From an uncultured Collinsella sp. (GTDB lineage: Bacteria > Actinomycetota > Coriobacteriia > Coriobacteriales > Coriobacteriaceae), in NCBI GenBank assembly GCA_900541065.1, contig UQIE01000010.1, positions 17,172 to 81,171 on the forward strand: a stretch of 64,000 nucleotides of DNA, read 5' to 3'. How positions within the stretch are numbered: position 1 is the stretch's first letter; each line of letters opens with the position of its first letter. The translations under genes and the position numbers were made by a program. The notes beneath the pieces are model-generated. The model saw only the letters and a program-made list of their open reading frames with translations. It made no database searches and was not told the DNA's origin. Positions 26,335 through 34,900 of this stretch are shown piece by piece.

Positions 26335-27057
26335 TTATCGATTCACGCCATAGCGCAGCCAGACCGCCCCGCCGTCCATGGCCTTCGCCTCTTTCGGCGT
26401 GAAGCCAAGGGCCTTGCTCTCCGAAATGCCTTCTGCGGCTCGGAAAACCGGAGGCGTATCCGGGCCCCCGTCTGCCGCCGCCGCCAACACGATGCTAATC
26501 TCATCGCACATCCCCGCTTGCAGGAACGACCAGTTCAGCACGCCGCCACCGCCCAGCATCAGGGTCTCGATGTTGAATTCTTCTTTCAGCTTGGAAAGGG
26601 CCAGACCGTGATCCAGCTCCGTTTCTCCCGCGATGATGTACGAGATTCCCAGCTTTCTCAAAAATGCCCTGTAGGCGTTGCCGACCCGCTCTGTCAGCAC
26701 CTCGACGACATGGGCGGTGGTGTCCACATAGCGCAGGGTGCTGCTTTTCCACCCCAGCTTGCCGCGGGGGTCCACGGAGACATAGAACATTCCGAAGTCC
26801 GGCTGCGCGATGAAATCACCTGCCGGAACGACCGGCGCATCTTCGTCCAGGTCCGGCTTCCTGTAGAAGGTGAAGTTGTCGTCCGTTGTCACTCTGCCGG
26901 ACAGCCAGCCCTGGTGATGGTAAAAGGGCTCTTTCCCAAAGGCGATGTCGTAGAACGCATCGCCCGCCGCTCTGCCCTGCGGCGTTCCCATGTAACCGCC
27001 CATGATCTTTCCGTCCAAAGCGCACATCATGTGGCAGAAAACATACGGCCTGTTCAC
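26335..27057 (-). CDS. RibD C-terminal/dihydrofolate reductase-like protein
   Basis: Cytoplasmic NADPH-dependent reductase-like protein of 240 residues. Pattern VFCHMMCALDGKIMGGYMGT at the N-terminus (RibD_C substrate side), and nucleotide-binding GGGGVLNWSFLQAGMCDEIS. Starts at GTG with AAGGAGG upstream. First gene of the operon controlled by the divergent MerR gene. Riboflavin biosynthesis is unlikely as other rib genes are absent; the family includes many reductases of unknown substrate. Confidence 0.85.
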   Translation of the reverse strand: MNRPYVFCHMMCALDGKIMGGYMGTPQGRAAGDAFYDIAFGKEPFYHHQGWLSGRVTTDDNFTFYRKPDLDEDAPVVPAGDFIAQPDFGMFYVSVDPRGKLGWKSSTLRYVDTTAHVVEVLTERVGNAYRAFLRKLGISYIIAGETELDHGLALSKLKEEFNIETLMLGGGGVLNWSFLQAGMCDEISIVLAAAADGGPDTPPVFRAAEGISESKALGFTPKEAKAMDGGAVWLRYGVNR

Positions 27058-27126
27058 GTTCGATTCCCCTCCTTATGATTGACAAACATTCTGTTTGGAA
27101 GCATGCTTCCTTTAAACTTCATGTGC

Positions 27127-27157
27127 ATCCTAGAACTTAAAGTTAACTTTAAGTCAA
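27127..27157 (-). promoter_or_regulatory. MerR-type promoter with palindromic operator
   Basis: On the minus strand TTGACT (27157-27152) and TAGGAT (27132-27127) are 19 bp apart, the long spacer of MerR-activated promoters, and the spacer is filled by the perfect 20-bp palindrome ACTTAAAGTTAACTTTAAGT (27135-27154). It faces the reductase operon; the merR gene starts 34 nt to the right. Confidence 0.75.
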
Positions 27158-27190
27158 GGGGATTCTGGAATAATTCGGAGGGGTTTTCAG

Positions 27191-27658
27191 ATGGTCTATA
27201 CGGTGGGGGAAATGGCGAAACTGCTGGGGGTTGCGGCGTCCACCTTACGCTACTACGACAAGGAGGGGCTGCTGCCCTTCGTGGAGCGCTCCTCCGGTGG
27301 CATTCGCATGTTCCGAGAATCGGATATCGAATGGCTGCAGGTGATCGGCTGCATGAAGAAAGCCGGGATGTCCATCAAGGACATCCGGCAGTACATTGAG
27401 ATGGCGCTGCAAGGAGACGACACCATCGATTTGCGCCTTGCCATGTTCCGGCGCCAACAAGAAGTTCTGAAACAGCAGATGGCGGAATTGCAGCACACCA
27501 TGGAGATGGTGGATTATAAGTGCTGGTATTACGAAACGGCGAAGGAAGCGGGTACGGTCGATGCCCCGCAGAAGATGGAGCTTGCCGAAGTCCCGGAACG
27601 CTTTCGGAAGATTCGGCAGGAGCTGCGCACTGCGCCGGGGACTGCGGCAACGATATAA
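27191..27658 (+). CDS. MerR-family regulator
   Basis: Transcription factor of 155 residues: N-terminal winged helix MVYTVGEMAKLLGVAASTLR and YYDKEGLLPFVERSSGGIRM, coiled-coil dimer helix (FRRQQEVLKQQMAELQHTME) and a short effector tail with one Cys (DYKCWYYET). It diverges from the flavodoxin/AKR operon and should activate it by twisting the 19-bp-spacer promoter. Similar gene sets are common in Lachnospiraceae, so acquisition from Firmicutes is possible. Confidence 0.9.
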   Translation: MVYTVGEMAKLLGVAASTLRYYDKEGLLPFVERSSGGIRMFRESDIEWLQVIGCMKKAGMSIKDIRQYIEMALQGDDTIDLRLAMFRRQQEVLKQQMAELQHTMEMVDYKCWYYETAKEAGTVDAPQKMELAEVPERFRKIRQELRTAPGTAATI

Positions 27659-28094
27659 CAAGACTGCTTAGGCAACGGCAGTCAACCGCTTGATAATCAC
27701 GGTAACTTTACCGTTCAAAAAAGTACTACCAACAAACGACCACCCCGGCTATCCGCTGTTCGCGGAAGAGCAGGGGAGCTCTTGTCGCCGGGATGGAACC
27801 TTTTCAACTCGCAGAATAGCAGAATCGCCTCGCAAGCCAGAATCAGCACGGGACGGCAGCGGGCAGAACCGCCACCGCTAAATTACCCTCACGCTGTCAC
27901 TGGCAGCCCTGATTAAATATGCTAGGTATCTCGGGATAATGCTATCGGTCGCATACGCGCAAGAGTGTCCGCTGATTGCAGCCGGTTGTTCCCCTTCCTA
28001 CGCCAATGGTGTGCAGACATCTTCGATATTCTTGCTCGTTCTGGCGAAAATCGCGTCTCCAGGGTTTGCCTTTTTCGATTTAGCGTATTGCTCT
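27659..28094. other. Gap without recognisable gene
   Basis: 436 nt between merR and a TetR remnant. A small dyad ACGGTAA-CT-TTACCGT occurs near 27700. Open frames here have no support from motifs or ribosome sites. Confidence 0.4.
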
Positions 28095-28196
28095 TCAGAT
28101 CATCGTGGTGTGCTCGTAGCCGCGCTCCACGAGGAGCCGCTCGGCAACGTCGAGAATCTTCTCGACCGTCTCCTCCAGGTACTTATTGCGTGCCAC
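28095..28196 (-). pseudogene. N-terminal remnant of TetR-family regulator
   Basis: GTG at 28196 with ACGGAGG upstream reads MARNKYLEETVEKILDVAER, then LLVERGYEHTTMI and TGA: the first helix and turn of a TetR N-terminal domain, cut off before the recognition helix. No continuation in other frames follows. It diverges from the ABC transporter operon and may have been its local repressor. Confidence 0.7.
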
Positions 28197-28337
28197 GAGC
28201 ACCTCCGTCCTTGTTATCGCGATAAACATACCATGAGTGGCGTACGGGTCGAGAAGGGCTGGCGCCAAAAGAGCCCAACGGCCGTTACAGCTTCGTTAGA
28301 AACGCGCCCCACCATGGATGTTGAACCCGAAAGGTAA

Positions 28338-28370
28338 GGCGCGCGGGCACGGCGACTCGGCCCGCGCGCC
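28338..28370 (+). promoter_or_regulatory. GC-rich hairpin in leader of ABC transporter operon
   Basis: GGCGCGCGGGC (28338-28348) pairs perfectly with GCCCGCGCGCC (28360-28370), ending 21 nt before the ATG of the ATPase gene. It may be a transcription attenuator or mark the edge of the island. Confidence 0.45.
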
Positions 28371-28391
28371 CGGAAGAGAAAGGATAAGCCC

Positions 28392-29116
<725 letters not shown>

Positions 29117-29120
<4 letters not shown>

Positions 29121-29887
29121 CGGGCGAGAAAGGCGGCCTGCTCGCGGGCCTGCGCGCCGAGGCCCTGAAGTCGCGCCACGCGGCACCGGTTCGCCTGGCC
29201 GTGCTCATGGCGCTGCCGATGCCACTGCTCGGCGCGATGCCCTACCGGGGCGTGCAGATCTTCAGCGCGTGGAACTACTGGTACGCGCTCTTCCTGCCCG
29301 TGTCTCTCTCGCTCGTGGTGGCGTGCGTCGCGCGGGCGGACGCGCGCACGCGGATGCGGGGGCTTCTGGGCCTGGGCTTCCCGCTTAGGCGCGCCTGGTG
29401 GGCCAAGGCGCTCTGGTGCCTCGCGCTCTGCGCGCTCTCGAACCTCGTGGTCTTCGGCATCTACCTCGTGGGATCGGCGTTCTCCTCGCAGGGCCTCACG
29501 GTCGCGGGCACGCTCACGATGCTCCTCTGCGCGCTCGTCAACACGGTGACCGCGGCGTGGATGATCCCCGCAGGGCTCTTCCTCACGGCGCGGCTTGGCA
29601 TGCTCGCGGGCATCTTCTGCCCGCTCGCCGCGCAGCTCGTGGGTGGTTTCGCCTGGTCGCTGGTGCCACTGCCGCAGCTCTTTCCGCCGTCGGCGAGCAT
29701 GGTCATCCCTACGAGCTTCATCCCCGTGCTGCCGAGCGGCGAGCCACTCGCGGCGGACATGGCGCTCGGCGGGGCGCTCACGGCGGACGGCATGCTCACA
29801 CTGGCGGGCCTTGCGGTCTGCGCGCTCGCGTTCGCCGCGCTCACGGCGGCGGGCGCGGCCTGGTTCGCGCGCTCCGAGGAGAGGTGA
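29117..29887 (+). CDS. Lantibiotic-immunity type ABC permease (LanE)
   Basis: Integral membrane subunit of 256 residues with six predicted helices. The N-terminal cytoplasmic part AGLRAEALKSRHAAPVRLAV and the segment WNYWYALFLPVSLSLVVACV are typical of the MutE/EpiE family, as is FPPSASMVIPTSFIPVLPSG in the extracytoplasmic loop. Overlaps both neighbours, so it is translationally coupled. Confidence 0.85.
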
Positions 29888-30702
29888 TGGCCATGACACG
29901 ACTCTCCGACCCGACGCCGCGCATGACTCTCCCGCGGGCCCTGCTCTCCGAGGCCCTGCGCCTGGCGCGCTCCCCGCTCACGGCGGTGCACCTCGTCTGC
30001 GGCCTGGCAGCCGGTCTTGCCTGCGGCGAGTACTTCTCCGTTACCCGATGGGACCCGGCGCTGGGCGCGGACGCCTACGTCCAGTTCCTCGGCGCCCTCA
30101 TGCCGCTCATGTCCGCCATCGTCTGTGGGCTCGCCGTGGACGAAGAGCGTGCTGCCGGGCGCCTCGCCAACCTCACGGCGGTCCCCTCGCGCGGGCGCGC
30201 CGTCGCGGCGAAGCTGCTCGCCCTTGCGGCGCTCGGCGCGGGCGCGCTGGCCGTGGCGCTCGGCGTGTTCGGGGCCGTGCTCGCCGTCGCCGGGCGCCTG
30301 CCGCTCGGGCCCGCTCCGCTTGCGGCCGCCTGGGCGGGCATCGTGCTGGGCAGCCTGCCCCTCTACGCGCTGGGGCTCGGCGTGTCCCTGCGCCTCGGCC
30401 GCAACGCCGTCATCGGCGCCGGCGCGGCGGGGATGCTCCTCGCGTTCTTCTCAGTGGGCGGACTTGCGCACGGCCTCATGACCGGCGAGCTCACCGGTGC
30501 CCTGGCGACGCCCCTGAGCTGGGTGCCGCTCGCCTGGCCCGTGCGCCTGGGGTCGCTCGGAGTGGAGGTCTTCATCGACGCCGCACGCGCGGCGGCCCCT
30601 CTCCTCACGACTGCGATCGCTGGCCTCGTGCTCACCCTGGCAACCGCCGCCGTCCTTATCGCCTGGTTCTGCCGCTTCGAGGACGGGAGGGCAGATGCGT
30701 AG
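29887..30702 (+). CDS. Lantibiotic-immunity type ABC permease (LanG)
   Basis: Second membrane subunit, 271 residues and about six helices, MutG/EpiG-like (EALRLARSPLTAVHLVCGL, GALMPLMSAIVCGLAVDEER, AGRLANLTAVPSRGRAVAAK). Its ATG overlaps the stop of the upstream permease by one base; an alternative ATG lies two codons on. Extremely Ala/Leu-rich because of the high G+C content. Confidence 0.82.
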   Translation: MAMTRLSDPTPRMTLPRALLSEALRLARSPLTAVHLVCGLAAGLACGEYFSVTRWDPALGADAYVQFLGALMPLMSAIVCGLAVDEERAAGRLANLTAVPSRGRAVAAKLLALAALGAGALAVALGVFGAVLAVAGRLPLGPAPLAAAWAGIVLGSLPLYALGLGVSLRLGRNAVIGAGAAGMLLAFFSVGGLAHGLMTGELTGALATPLSWVPLAWPVRLGSLGVEVFIDAARAAAPLLTTAIAGLVLTLATAAVLIAWFCRFEDGRADA

Positions 30703-31096
30703 GAAGCCGCTCGCCGCCGTGCTCGCCCTCCTCTCCGCAGCGCTCGTCCTGGGCGGGAATGCCCTGCTCGACGCCGGCTGGGGGTCGGCGCTGCACTCGA
30801 TCGCCGAACGCGTGCTGCCCAACCCTGAGATCACCATGTGGGCGTCGGCGCCCGAGCCCGGCAGTCACGCGAGCTCCTACGCCGACGCCACCGGGGCGGG
30901 GGCGAACTACGTCTACCTGGTGGACGCGGCGGACGACAGGGGCAATGTCCGAGAGCTCCAGCTCATCTTCTTCGGACGGGAGTCGGACGGCGAGGGCTGG
31001 CTCGAGATCGAGGCGCGCGGCGGCTCGGGCGTGCGCTACCGCGCGTGCGATGCGGCCGAGGCGCCCGCGGCTGCGCGCGAGGCTCTGGACCGCTGA
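30695..31096 (+). CDS. YxeA-like exported small protein
   Basis: 133 residues: N-terminal membrane anchor or signal (LAAVLALLSAALVLGGNALL), then a beta-rich domain with NYVYLVDAADDRGNVRELQL and GWLEIEARGGSGVRYRACDA, ending in PAAAREALDR. The pattern (Y-x-Y, D-x-x-G-x-x-R/K-E-L, L-x-I/V, V, and the A-x-x-A-L end) matches YxeA/DUF1093 proteins, which often travel with LanFEG transporters and their two-component systems. Start overlaps the LanG stop by 8 nt. Exact role unknown. Confidence 0.68.
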   Translation: MRRKPLAAVLALLSAALVLGGNALLDAGWGSALHSIAERVLPNPEITMWASAPEPGSHASSYADATGAGANYVYLVDAADDRGNVRELQLIFFGRESDGEGWLEIEARGGSGVRYRACDAAEAPAAAREALDR

Positions 31097-31114
31097 GCGC
31101 GGCGCTAGTACAAT
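31086..31114 (+). promoter_or_regulatory. Candidate promoter of the LanRK-type genes
   Basis: TGGACC (31086-31091) and TACAAT (31109-31114) with a 17-bp spacer lie 28 nt before the regulator ATG and overlap the end of the yxeA-like gene. Confidence 0.45.
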
Positions 31115-31141
31115 TCCGACGGGAGTTTCAGGAGGTCGAAC

Positions 31142-31804
31142 ATGGCGAGGATACTGGCAGTGGATGATGAGCGGGCGATCCTCGACGCGCTCGCGCGCGT
31201 CCTCGGCCGCGACGGCCATGAGGTCGTCAAGGCGGCGGACCCGACGGCGGTCCCGGGGATGGACCTCTCGCGCTTCGACCTCGTGCTCTGCGACGTCATG
31301 ATGCCGGGGCTCGACGGCTTCGAGCTCGTGCGGCAGATCCGCCCGGACTTCGACGGGCCCATCATCTTCCTGACCGCGCGCGTGGCCGAGGAGGACGCCG
31401 TGGCCGGCTACGGCCTGGGCGCCGACGACTACGTCCGCAAGCCCTTCGGGGCCGCGGAGCTGCGCGCCAAGGTCGCGGCCCATCTACGCCGTGAGCGCCG
31501 GCCGCGCTCGCACGCCCTCTCCTTCGGGGAGGTGCGGATCGACCTCGGGGCGCGCGAGGTCGCCGTGGGCGGCGAGGCCGTGCCGCTCACGCCCACCGAG
31601 TACGCCATCTGCGAGTACCTCGCCCGCCACCCCGGACATGTCATGAGCCGCGCGCAGATCCGCGAGGCGGTGCTCGGCTGGGAGAGCGACGCCGACGACG
31701 CGGCCATATCCATGCAGGTCAGCCGCGCCCGGAGGAAACTCTCCGAGGCCGGCGCCGATCCGATCGCGACCGTCTGGGGGATGGGGTACAAGTGGCAGCT
31801 CTGA
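31142..31804 (+). CDS. OmpR-family response regulator (LanR-type)
   Basis: Regulator of 220 residues. Receiver with VDDERA, phosphoacceptor Asp in LVLCDVMMPGLDG and VRKPF; winged helix with LTPTEYAICEYLARHPGHVM and ISMQVSRARRKLSEAG, ending in VWGMGYKWQL, an end typical of regulators linked to lantibiotic-immunity transporters. AGGAGG lies six bases before the ATG. Its own promoter seems to lie within the end of the upstream gene. It should induce the transporter on antibiotic stress. Confidence 0.9.
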   Translation: MARILAVDDERAILDALARVLGRDGHEVVKAADPTAVPGMDLSRFDLVLCDVMMPGLDGFELVRQIRPDFDGPIIFLTARVAEEDAVAGYGLGADDYVRKPFGAAELRAKVAAHLRRERRPRSHALSFGEVRIDLGAREVAVGGEAVPLTPTEYAICEYLARHPGHVMSRAQIREAVLGWESDADDAAISMQVSRARRKLSEAGADPIATVWGMGYKWQL

Positions 31805-33222
31805 GGACCGGGGCGCGAGGTCGCGGGGGCATGCCGCTCTCCTTCGTCATCGCGCGCTACTTCGCCTACGCGTTCGCGGCGGTCGCCACGGCGTGGCTCG
31901 CCTCGTTCATGGCGCTCTCCGCGGCGATCAACGCGGGCTTCGTCTACGAGGCAAGCTGGGGGCCGGCCAATACGCGCGAGGTCGCGGAGGGCCTGGCACG
32001 CGACGGCGTCTGCGGGCAGCAGGACGTGCCGACGGCGTACCGCTACCTCATCCTGAACAAGGACGGATACGTGCTGATGACAGACCTCGAGGGCACGCGG
32101 CTCGAGGACGCGACGGAAATGGCCCGTGCGGCACTCGCCGCGGATCCGGGCACAGTGGAGATCGAGGGCGGGGGCTCGGGCCTCACCTGTGCCGCGTTCC
32201 CGCTCAAGGGCGGCGGGGCCTGCGCACTCGTCAGTGAGTACCTGCCGCAGTGGGTCTCGCGCGACCTCGCCGGCCTGCTTCCCAACCCGCAGAACCTCAT
32301 GCTCGTCGGTGCCGCTGCGGGAAGCGCGCTCGCGCTCGTGGCGCGCCGCGCGAGCCGCGTGATCTCGCGCAAGATGGCGCCGCTCGCGGATGCGGCGGAG
32401 CGCGTCGGCGCGGGGGAGCTCGACTTCGCGGTCGGCAGCACCAACGTGCGCGAGGTGAACGACGTCCTCGCCGCGATGGACGCCATGCGGGCCTCCCTCG
32501 CCGAGTCGCTCGAGGCCCGCTGGGCCGCGGAGCGGGGGCAGCGCGAGCAGGTGGCGTCGCTCGCCCACGACCTCAAGACGCCGCTCACCGTGCTGCGCGC
32601 CAACGCCGACTTCGTGGCGGAGGAGCTGGAAGACGAGAAAGACGCCGACCTCGCGGCCGCCGCGCGCGACATAGCCGGCAGTGTCGAAAGGCTCGACGGC
32701 TACGTGCGCCTGCTCATCGAGGCCTCGCGCGGGTCCGGCGGGGCGGAGAGGGCCCCCATGCGGCCGGCCGAGCTCTGCGAGCAGGTCCTCGCCGAGGCCG
32801 CCCAGATCGCCCGGGCGCGAGGCGTGACGCTCGACGCGGCCACGGGCCCTGCCGTCGCGGGCGCGCCCGAGGCCCCGCTCGACCGAACCGCCCTGGCGCG
32901 AGCCGCCGCGAACCTTGTGGTCAACGCCGCCGAGCACGCGCGCTCGCGCGTGGCGGTCTCCTGCGACGTCGCGGACGGACACCTCGTCATCGAGGTAACC
33001 GATGACGGACCGGGCTTCTCTCCCGCCGCCCTCAAACGCGGCTGCGAGCGCCTCTTCACAGACGACTCCTCTCGCTCCTCGCGCGACGGAGGCCGCCACT
33101 ACGGGCTCGGCCTCCACGTCGCCTCCGAGGCCGCGAGCGCCCACGGGGGCTCCGTCTCGCTCGCCAACAGCCCCTCGGGCGGCGCGGTGGCCACCATCGC
33201 GGTCCCCCTGTGCGGGGCCTGA
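31792..33222 (+). CDS. Sensor histidine kinase (LanK-type)
   Basis: Membrane kinase of 476 residues (463 if the ATG at 31831 is used; both starts are plausible, the GTG at 31792 overlaps the regulator by 13 nt). Two membrane helices flank an extracytoplasmic domain of about 110 residues with two Cys (GVCGQQD, GLTCAAF) that could form a disulfide; then HAMP, H-box LAHDLKTPLTVL, N-box NLVVNAAEHAR, DDGPGFS and HYGLGLHVA. Last gene of the island. Confidence 0.88.
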   Translation: MAALRTGARGRGGMPLSFVIARYFAYAFAAVATAWLASFMALSAAINAGFVYEASWGPANTREVAEGLARDGVCGQQDVPTAYRYLILNKDGYVLMTDLEGTRLEDATEMARAALAADPGTVEIEGGGSGLTCAAFPLKGGGACALVSEYLPQWVSRDLAGLLPNPQNLMLVGAAAGSALALVARRASRVISRKMAPLADAAERVGAGELDFAVGSTNVREVNDVLAAMDAMRASLAESLEARWAAERGQREQVASLAHDLKTPLTVLRANADFVAEELEDEKDADLAAAARDIAGSVERLDGYVRLLIEASRGSGGAERAPMRPAELCEQVLAEAAQIARARGVTLDAATGPAVAGAPEAPLDRTALARAAANLVVNAAEHARSRVAVSCDVADGHLVIEVTDDGPGFSPAALKRGCERLFTDDSSRSSRDGGRHYGLGLHVASEAASAHGGSVSLANSPSGGAVATIAVPLCGA

Positions 33223-33513
33223 CGACTCAGGCCCTCACACCGGAGTGCCTCGCAATCAAACGCTTCCCGGATAATAATACCCGTTGCAGGGATCGCCCTG
33301 GCTAGTCGCCGCCCATGCGCATGAGCATGTCGGCGATGCGAGTCGCCATCTCGTCCACCGCCGCACGGATGTTAGCGACCCAGGACGCATGGCCGGCCTG
33401 ATCGGATGCCTCCGCTTCAAGCACGTCGCAAATGACGGCGGCGACCACCCCGTGAGCCGCCCGCGGCCGGGCACGCGAAGGAGCCTCGAGACGAAAGGAG
33501 CTCGAGGACGACC
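33223..33513. other. Gap with possible coding remnant
   Basis: On the minus strand a frame ending at 33302 reads VVAAVICDVLEAEASDQAGH and ends MATRIADMLMRMGGD, which looks like real protein, but no start or family could be assigned. Otherwise nothing is recognised. The G+C-rich island ends here. Confidence 0.35.
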
Positions 33514-33632
33514 ATGACCAAGAGCATTAGCAGGAGCCCGGTGAGGCTCATCGCATCGACCAACGCGATATTCGGCGCCGACGAGGCGTGCGCGATGCTG
33601 TGCATCAGCCGCGACGCCATGTACCGGCTCGC
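33514..33632 (+). pseudogene. N-terminal remnant of excisionase-like HTH protein
   Basis: ATG at 33514 with GAGG six bases upstream. The residues FGADEACAMLCISRDAMYRL match the first helix-turn-helix of HTH_17/excisionase-type proteins (A-x-x-A-x-x-x-L-x-I-S-R-x-x-x-Y-R-L). After residue 40 the sequence turns into the structured RNA region, so the rest of the gene is lost. Confidence 0.55.
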
Positions 33633-33639
33633 CCCCCCT

Positions 33640-33727
33640 GCACTTACCGTTAGAGTATGCTATAAGGTTACTGGTGGCCCATTGAGCTACCTCCAAGTGC
33701 CGGGGGAGTCCCCCGGCTATTTTTTTA
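33640..33727 (+). ncRNA. Structured leader RNA in front of DUF3800 gene
   Basis: GCACTT (33640-33645) can pair with AAGTGC (33695-33700), enclosing a small ACC/GGT hairpin and GGTGGC-ccattga-GCTACC (about 33673-33691, one wobble). Directly behind stands CCGGGGG-agt-CCCCCGG (33700-33716) followed by TATTTTTTTA, a textbook intrinsic terminator shape, about 23 nt before the DUF3800 start. As I recall, several conserved RNA structures named DUF3800-I to -XI have been reported upstream of DUF3800 genes; this may be one of them. Confidence 0.6.
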
Positions 33728-33749
33728 TCCATTCCATTAGGAGTCCCCA

Positions 33750-33955
33750 TTGGCCTAGGAGCTCAGCATCTTCGTCGACGAGAGCGGGCCGCGGCGACAA
33801 GGCTCGCTACTACCTGCTCACACTCGTCTTTCACGACCAGGAAGACAGCATCGCCGAGGCGGTCACGGACTATGAGGCCAAGCTTGCCAGGGGCGATCTC
33901 CCCAACATTCCGTTTCACTCCGAGCCTCTCATGAACGGACACAAAGACTTACTGC
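33750..33955 (+). pseudogene. N-terminal fragment of DUF3800 protein
   Basis: After AGGAG and a TTG at 33750 the frame reads M-A-stop-ELSIFVDESGP, the DUF3800 hallmark with the acidic D-E-S-G; codon 3 is TAG. One base of frameshift later it continues GDKARYYLLTLVFHDQEDSI and LPNIPFHSEPLMNGHKDL. Similarity then ends abruptly at about 33955, where the methyltransferase promoter region begins. So the gene has a nonsense codon, a frameshift and loss of about two thirds. A C-terminal DUF3800 piece lies at 43801-44002. Confidence 0.78.
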
Positions 33956-33970
33956 ATGATTCGTGTGTTA

Positions 33971-33990
33971 TAGTTAGATGTCTCTAACTA
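33971..33990. promoter_or_regulatory. Perfect dyad before methyltransferase gene
   Basis: TAGTTAGA-TGTC-TCTAACTA: 8-bp arms, 4-nt centre, 17 nt before the ATG at 34007. Such dyads are typical TetR-family operators; no TetR gene is intact nearby. Confidence 0.55.
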
Positions 33991-34006
33991 TTTGGGGGCG
34001 ATAGCA

Positions 34007-34636
34007 ATGCACGAACGCAAGGGCTTCTGGGACAAGAATGCCGGTCGGTACGACCGTTTCATGCGAAAGGACCGGGCGGCGTATGGGAAGATGTATGAGC
34101 TGATCAGGCCGGTGGTGAAAGCAAAAACCGTACTGGAGGTTGCCACCGGCACGGGGCTTATCGCAAAGAGCATCGTAAATGCGGCGGCGCACATCGAGGC
34201 TACGGACGCTTCTGCAAAGATGATCCTTGAAGCAAAGCGTGACAATCAATCCGCAAAGCTGCACTTTTCCGTACAAGATATGTTCCGCCTGCCCTATGCA
34301 CAGAAGTCCTTTGATGTGGTGATCGCGTCCAACGCGCTTCACATAGTGCCGCATCCGGAAAAGGCCCTGCAAGAAATCAGGCGGGTGCTGAAGGACGACG
34401 GCGTGCTCATCGCGCCAACCTTCACCCACGCGGGGAGCTCGGTTTCCGGCAAGGCAAAAGCCTTTTTCATGAGTATGGCGGGATTCCCCCTCCACAGCAG
34501 GTGGACAAGCGAGGAATACCTACGTTTCCTGCGTCAAAACGGCTGGGCGGTGCAGAAAAGCGCGGTGCTAAAGGCCTCGTTCCCGTTGACCTATGCGGAA
34601 TGCACGAAATCGGAGGGGCCAGATGTCGTTCTTTGA
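34007..34636 (+). CDS. Class I SAM-dependent methyltransferase
   Basis: Cytoplasmic methyltransferase of 209 residues (Methyltransf_11 type): FWDKNAGRYDRFM, motif I VLEVATGTGLIAKSI, acidic ATDAS for the ribose, VVIASNALHIVPHPEKAL and post-motif LKDDGVLIAPTF. ATG 34007 chosen; an in-frame TTG at 33992 would start inside the GGGGG ribosome-site region. Codon use is less G/C-biased than the chromosomal average here, suggesting import from Firmicutes. Substrate unknown. Confidence 0.88.
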   Translation: MHERKGFWDKNAGRYDRFMRKDRAAYGKMYELIRPVVKAKTVLEVATGTGLIAKSIVNAAAHIEATDASAKMILEAKRDNQSAKLHFSVQDMFRLPYAQKSFDVVIASNALHIVPHPEKALQEIRRVLKDDGVLIAPTFTHAGSSVSGKAKAFFMSMAGFPLHSRWTSEEYLRFLRQNGWAVQKSAVLKASFPLTYAECTKSEGPDVVL

Positions 34637-34889
34637 AAACGCCCGCAAGCCCGTGGGCCTCAGCGGAAAACTTATGGTTGCCATGATGAATCTGGGCCAC
34701 AGCCCTGTGGCGCGGTGAGGACTTCGATTTCTACGACTTGCGCCAAACGCCAAGGTGCTAGATTGCGGCTGCGGCACGGAAGTAAGGGTAACAAGCACGG
34801 GCATTTTTGCATCCATCCTGCACATGGCGATAGGCATGACGGTTATAGCGGCTGTGCTGGCGGCAATTATGACAGTTTTTATTCACTGA
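34623..34889 (+). pseudogene. Broken second methyltransferase fused to unrelated tail
   Basis: Overlaps the end of the previous gene by 14 nt. It reads SFFENARKPVGLSGKLMVAM and LGHSPVAR, then TGA (34716-34718) where relatives have Trp, then GLRFLRLAPNAKVLDCGCGT (motif I). Immediately after the glycine motif the frame turns into a hydrophobic tail (MAIGMTVIAAVLAAIMTVFI) that fits a membrane protein end, not a methyltransferase. So there is a nonsense codon plus a deletion that fused two genes. Confidence 0.8.
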
Positions 34890-34900
34890 GGAGGGAACCT

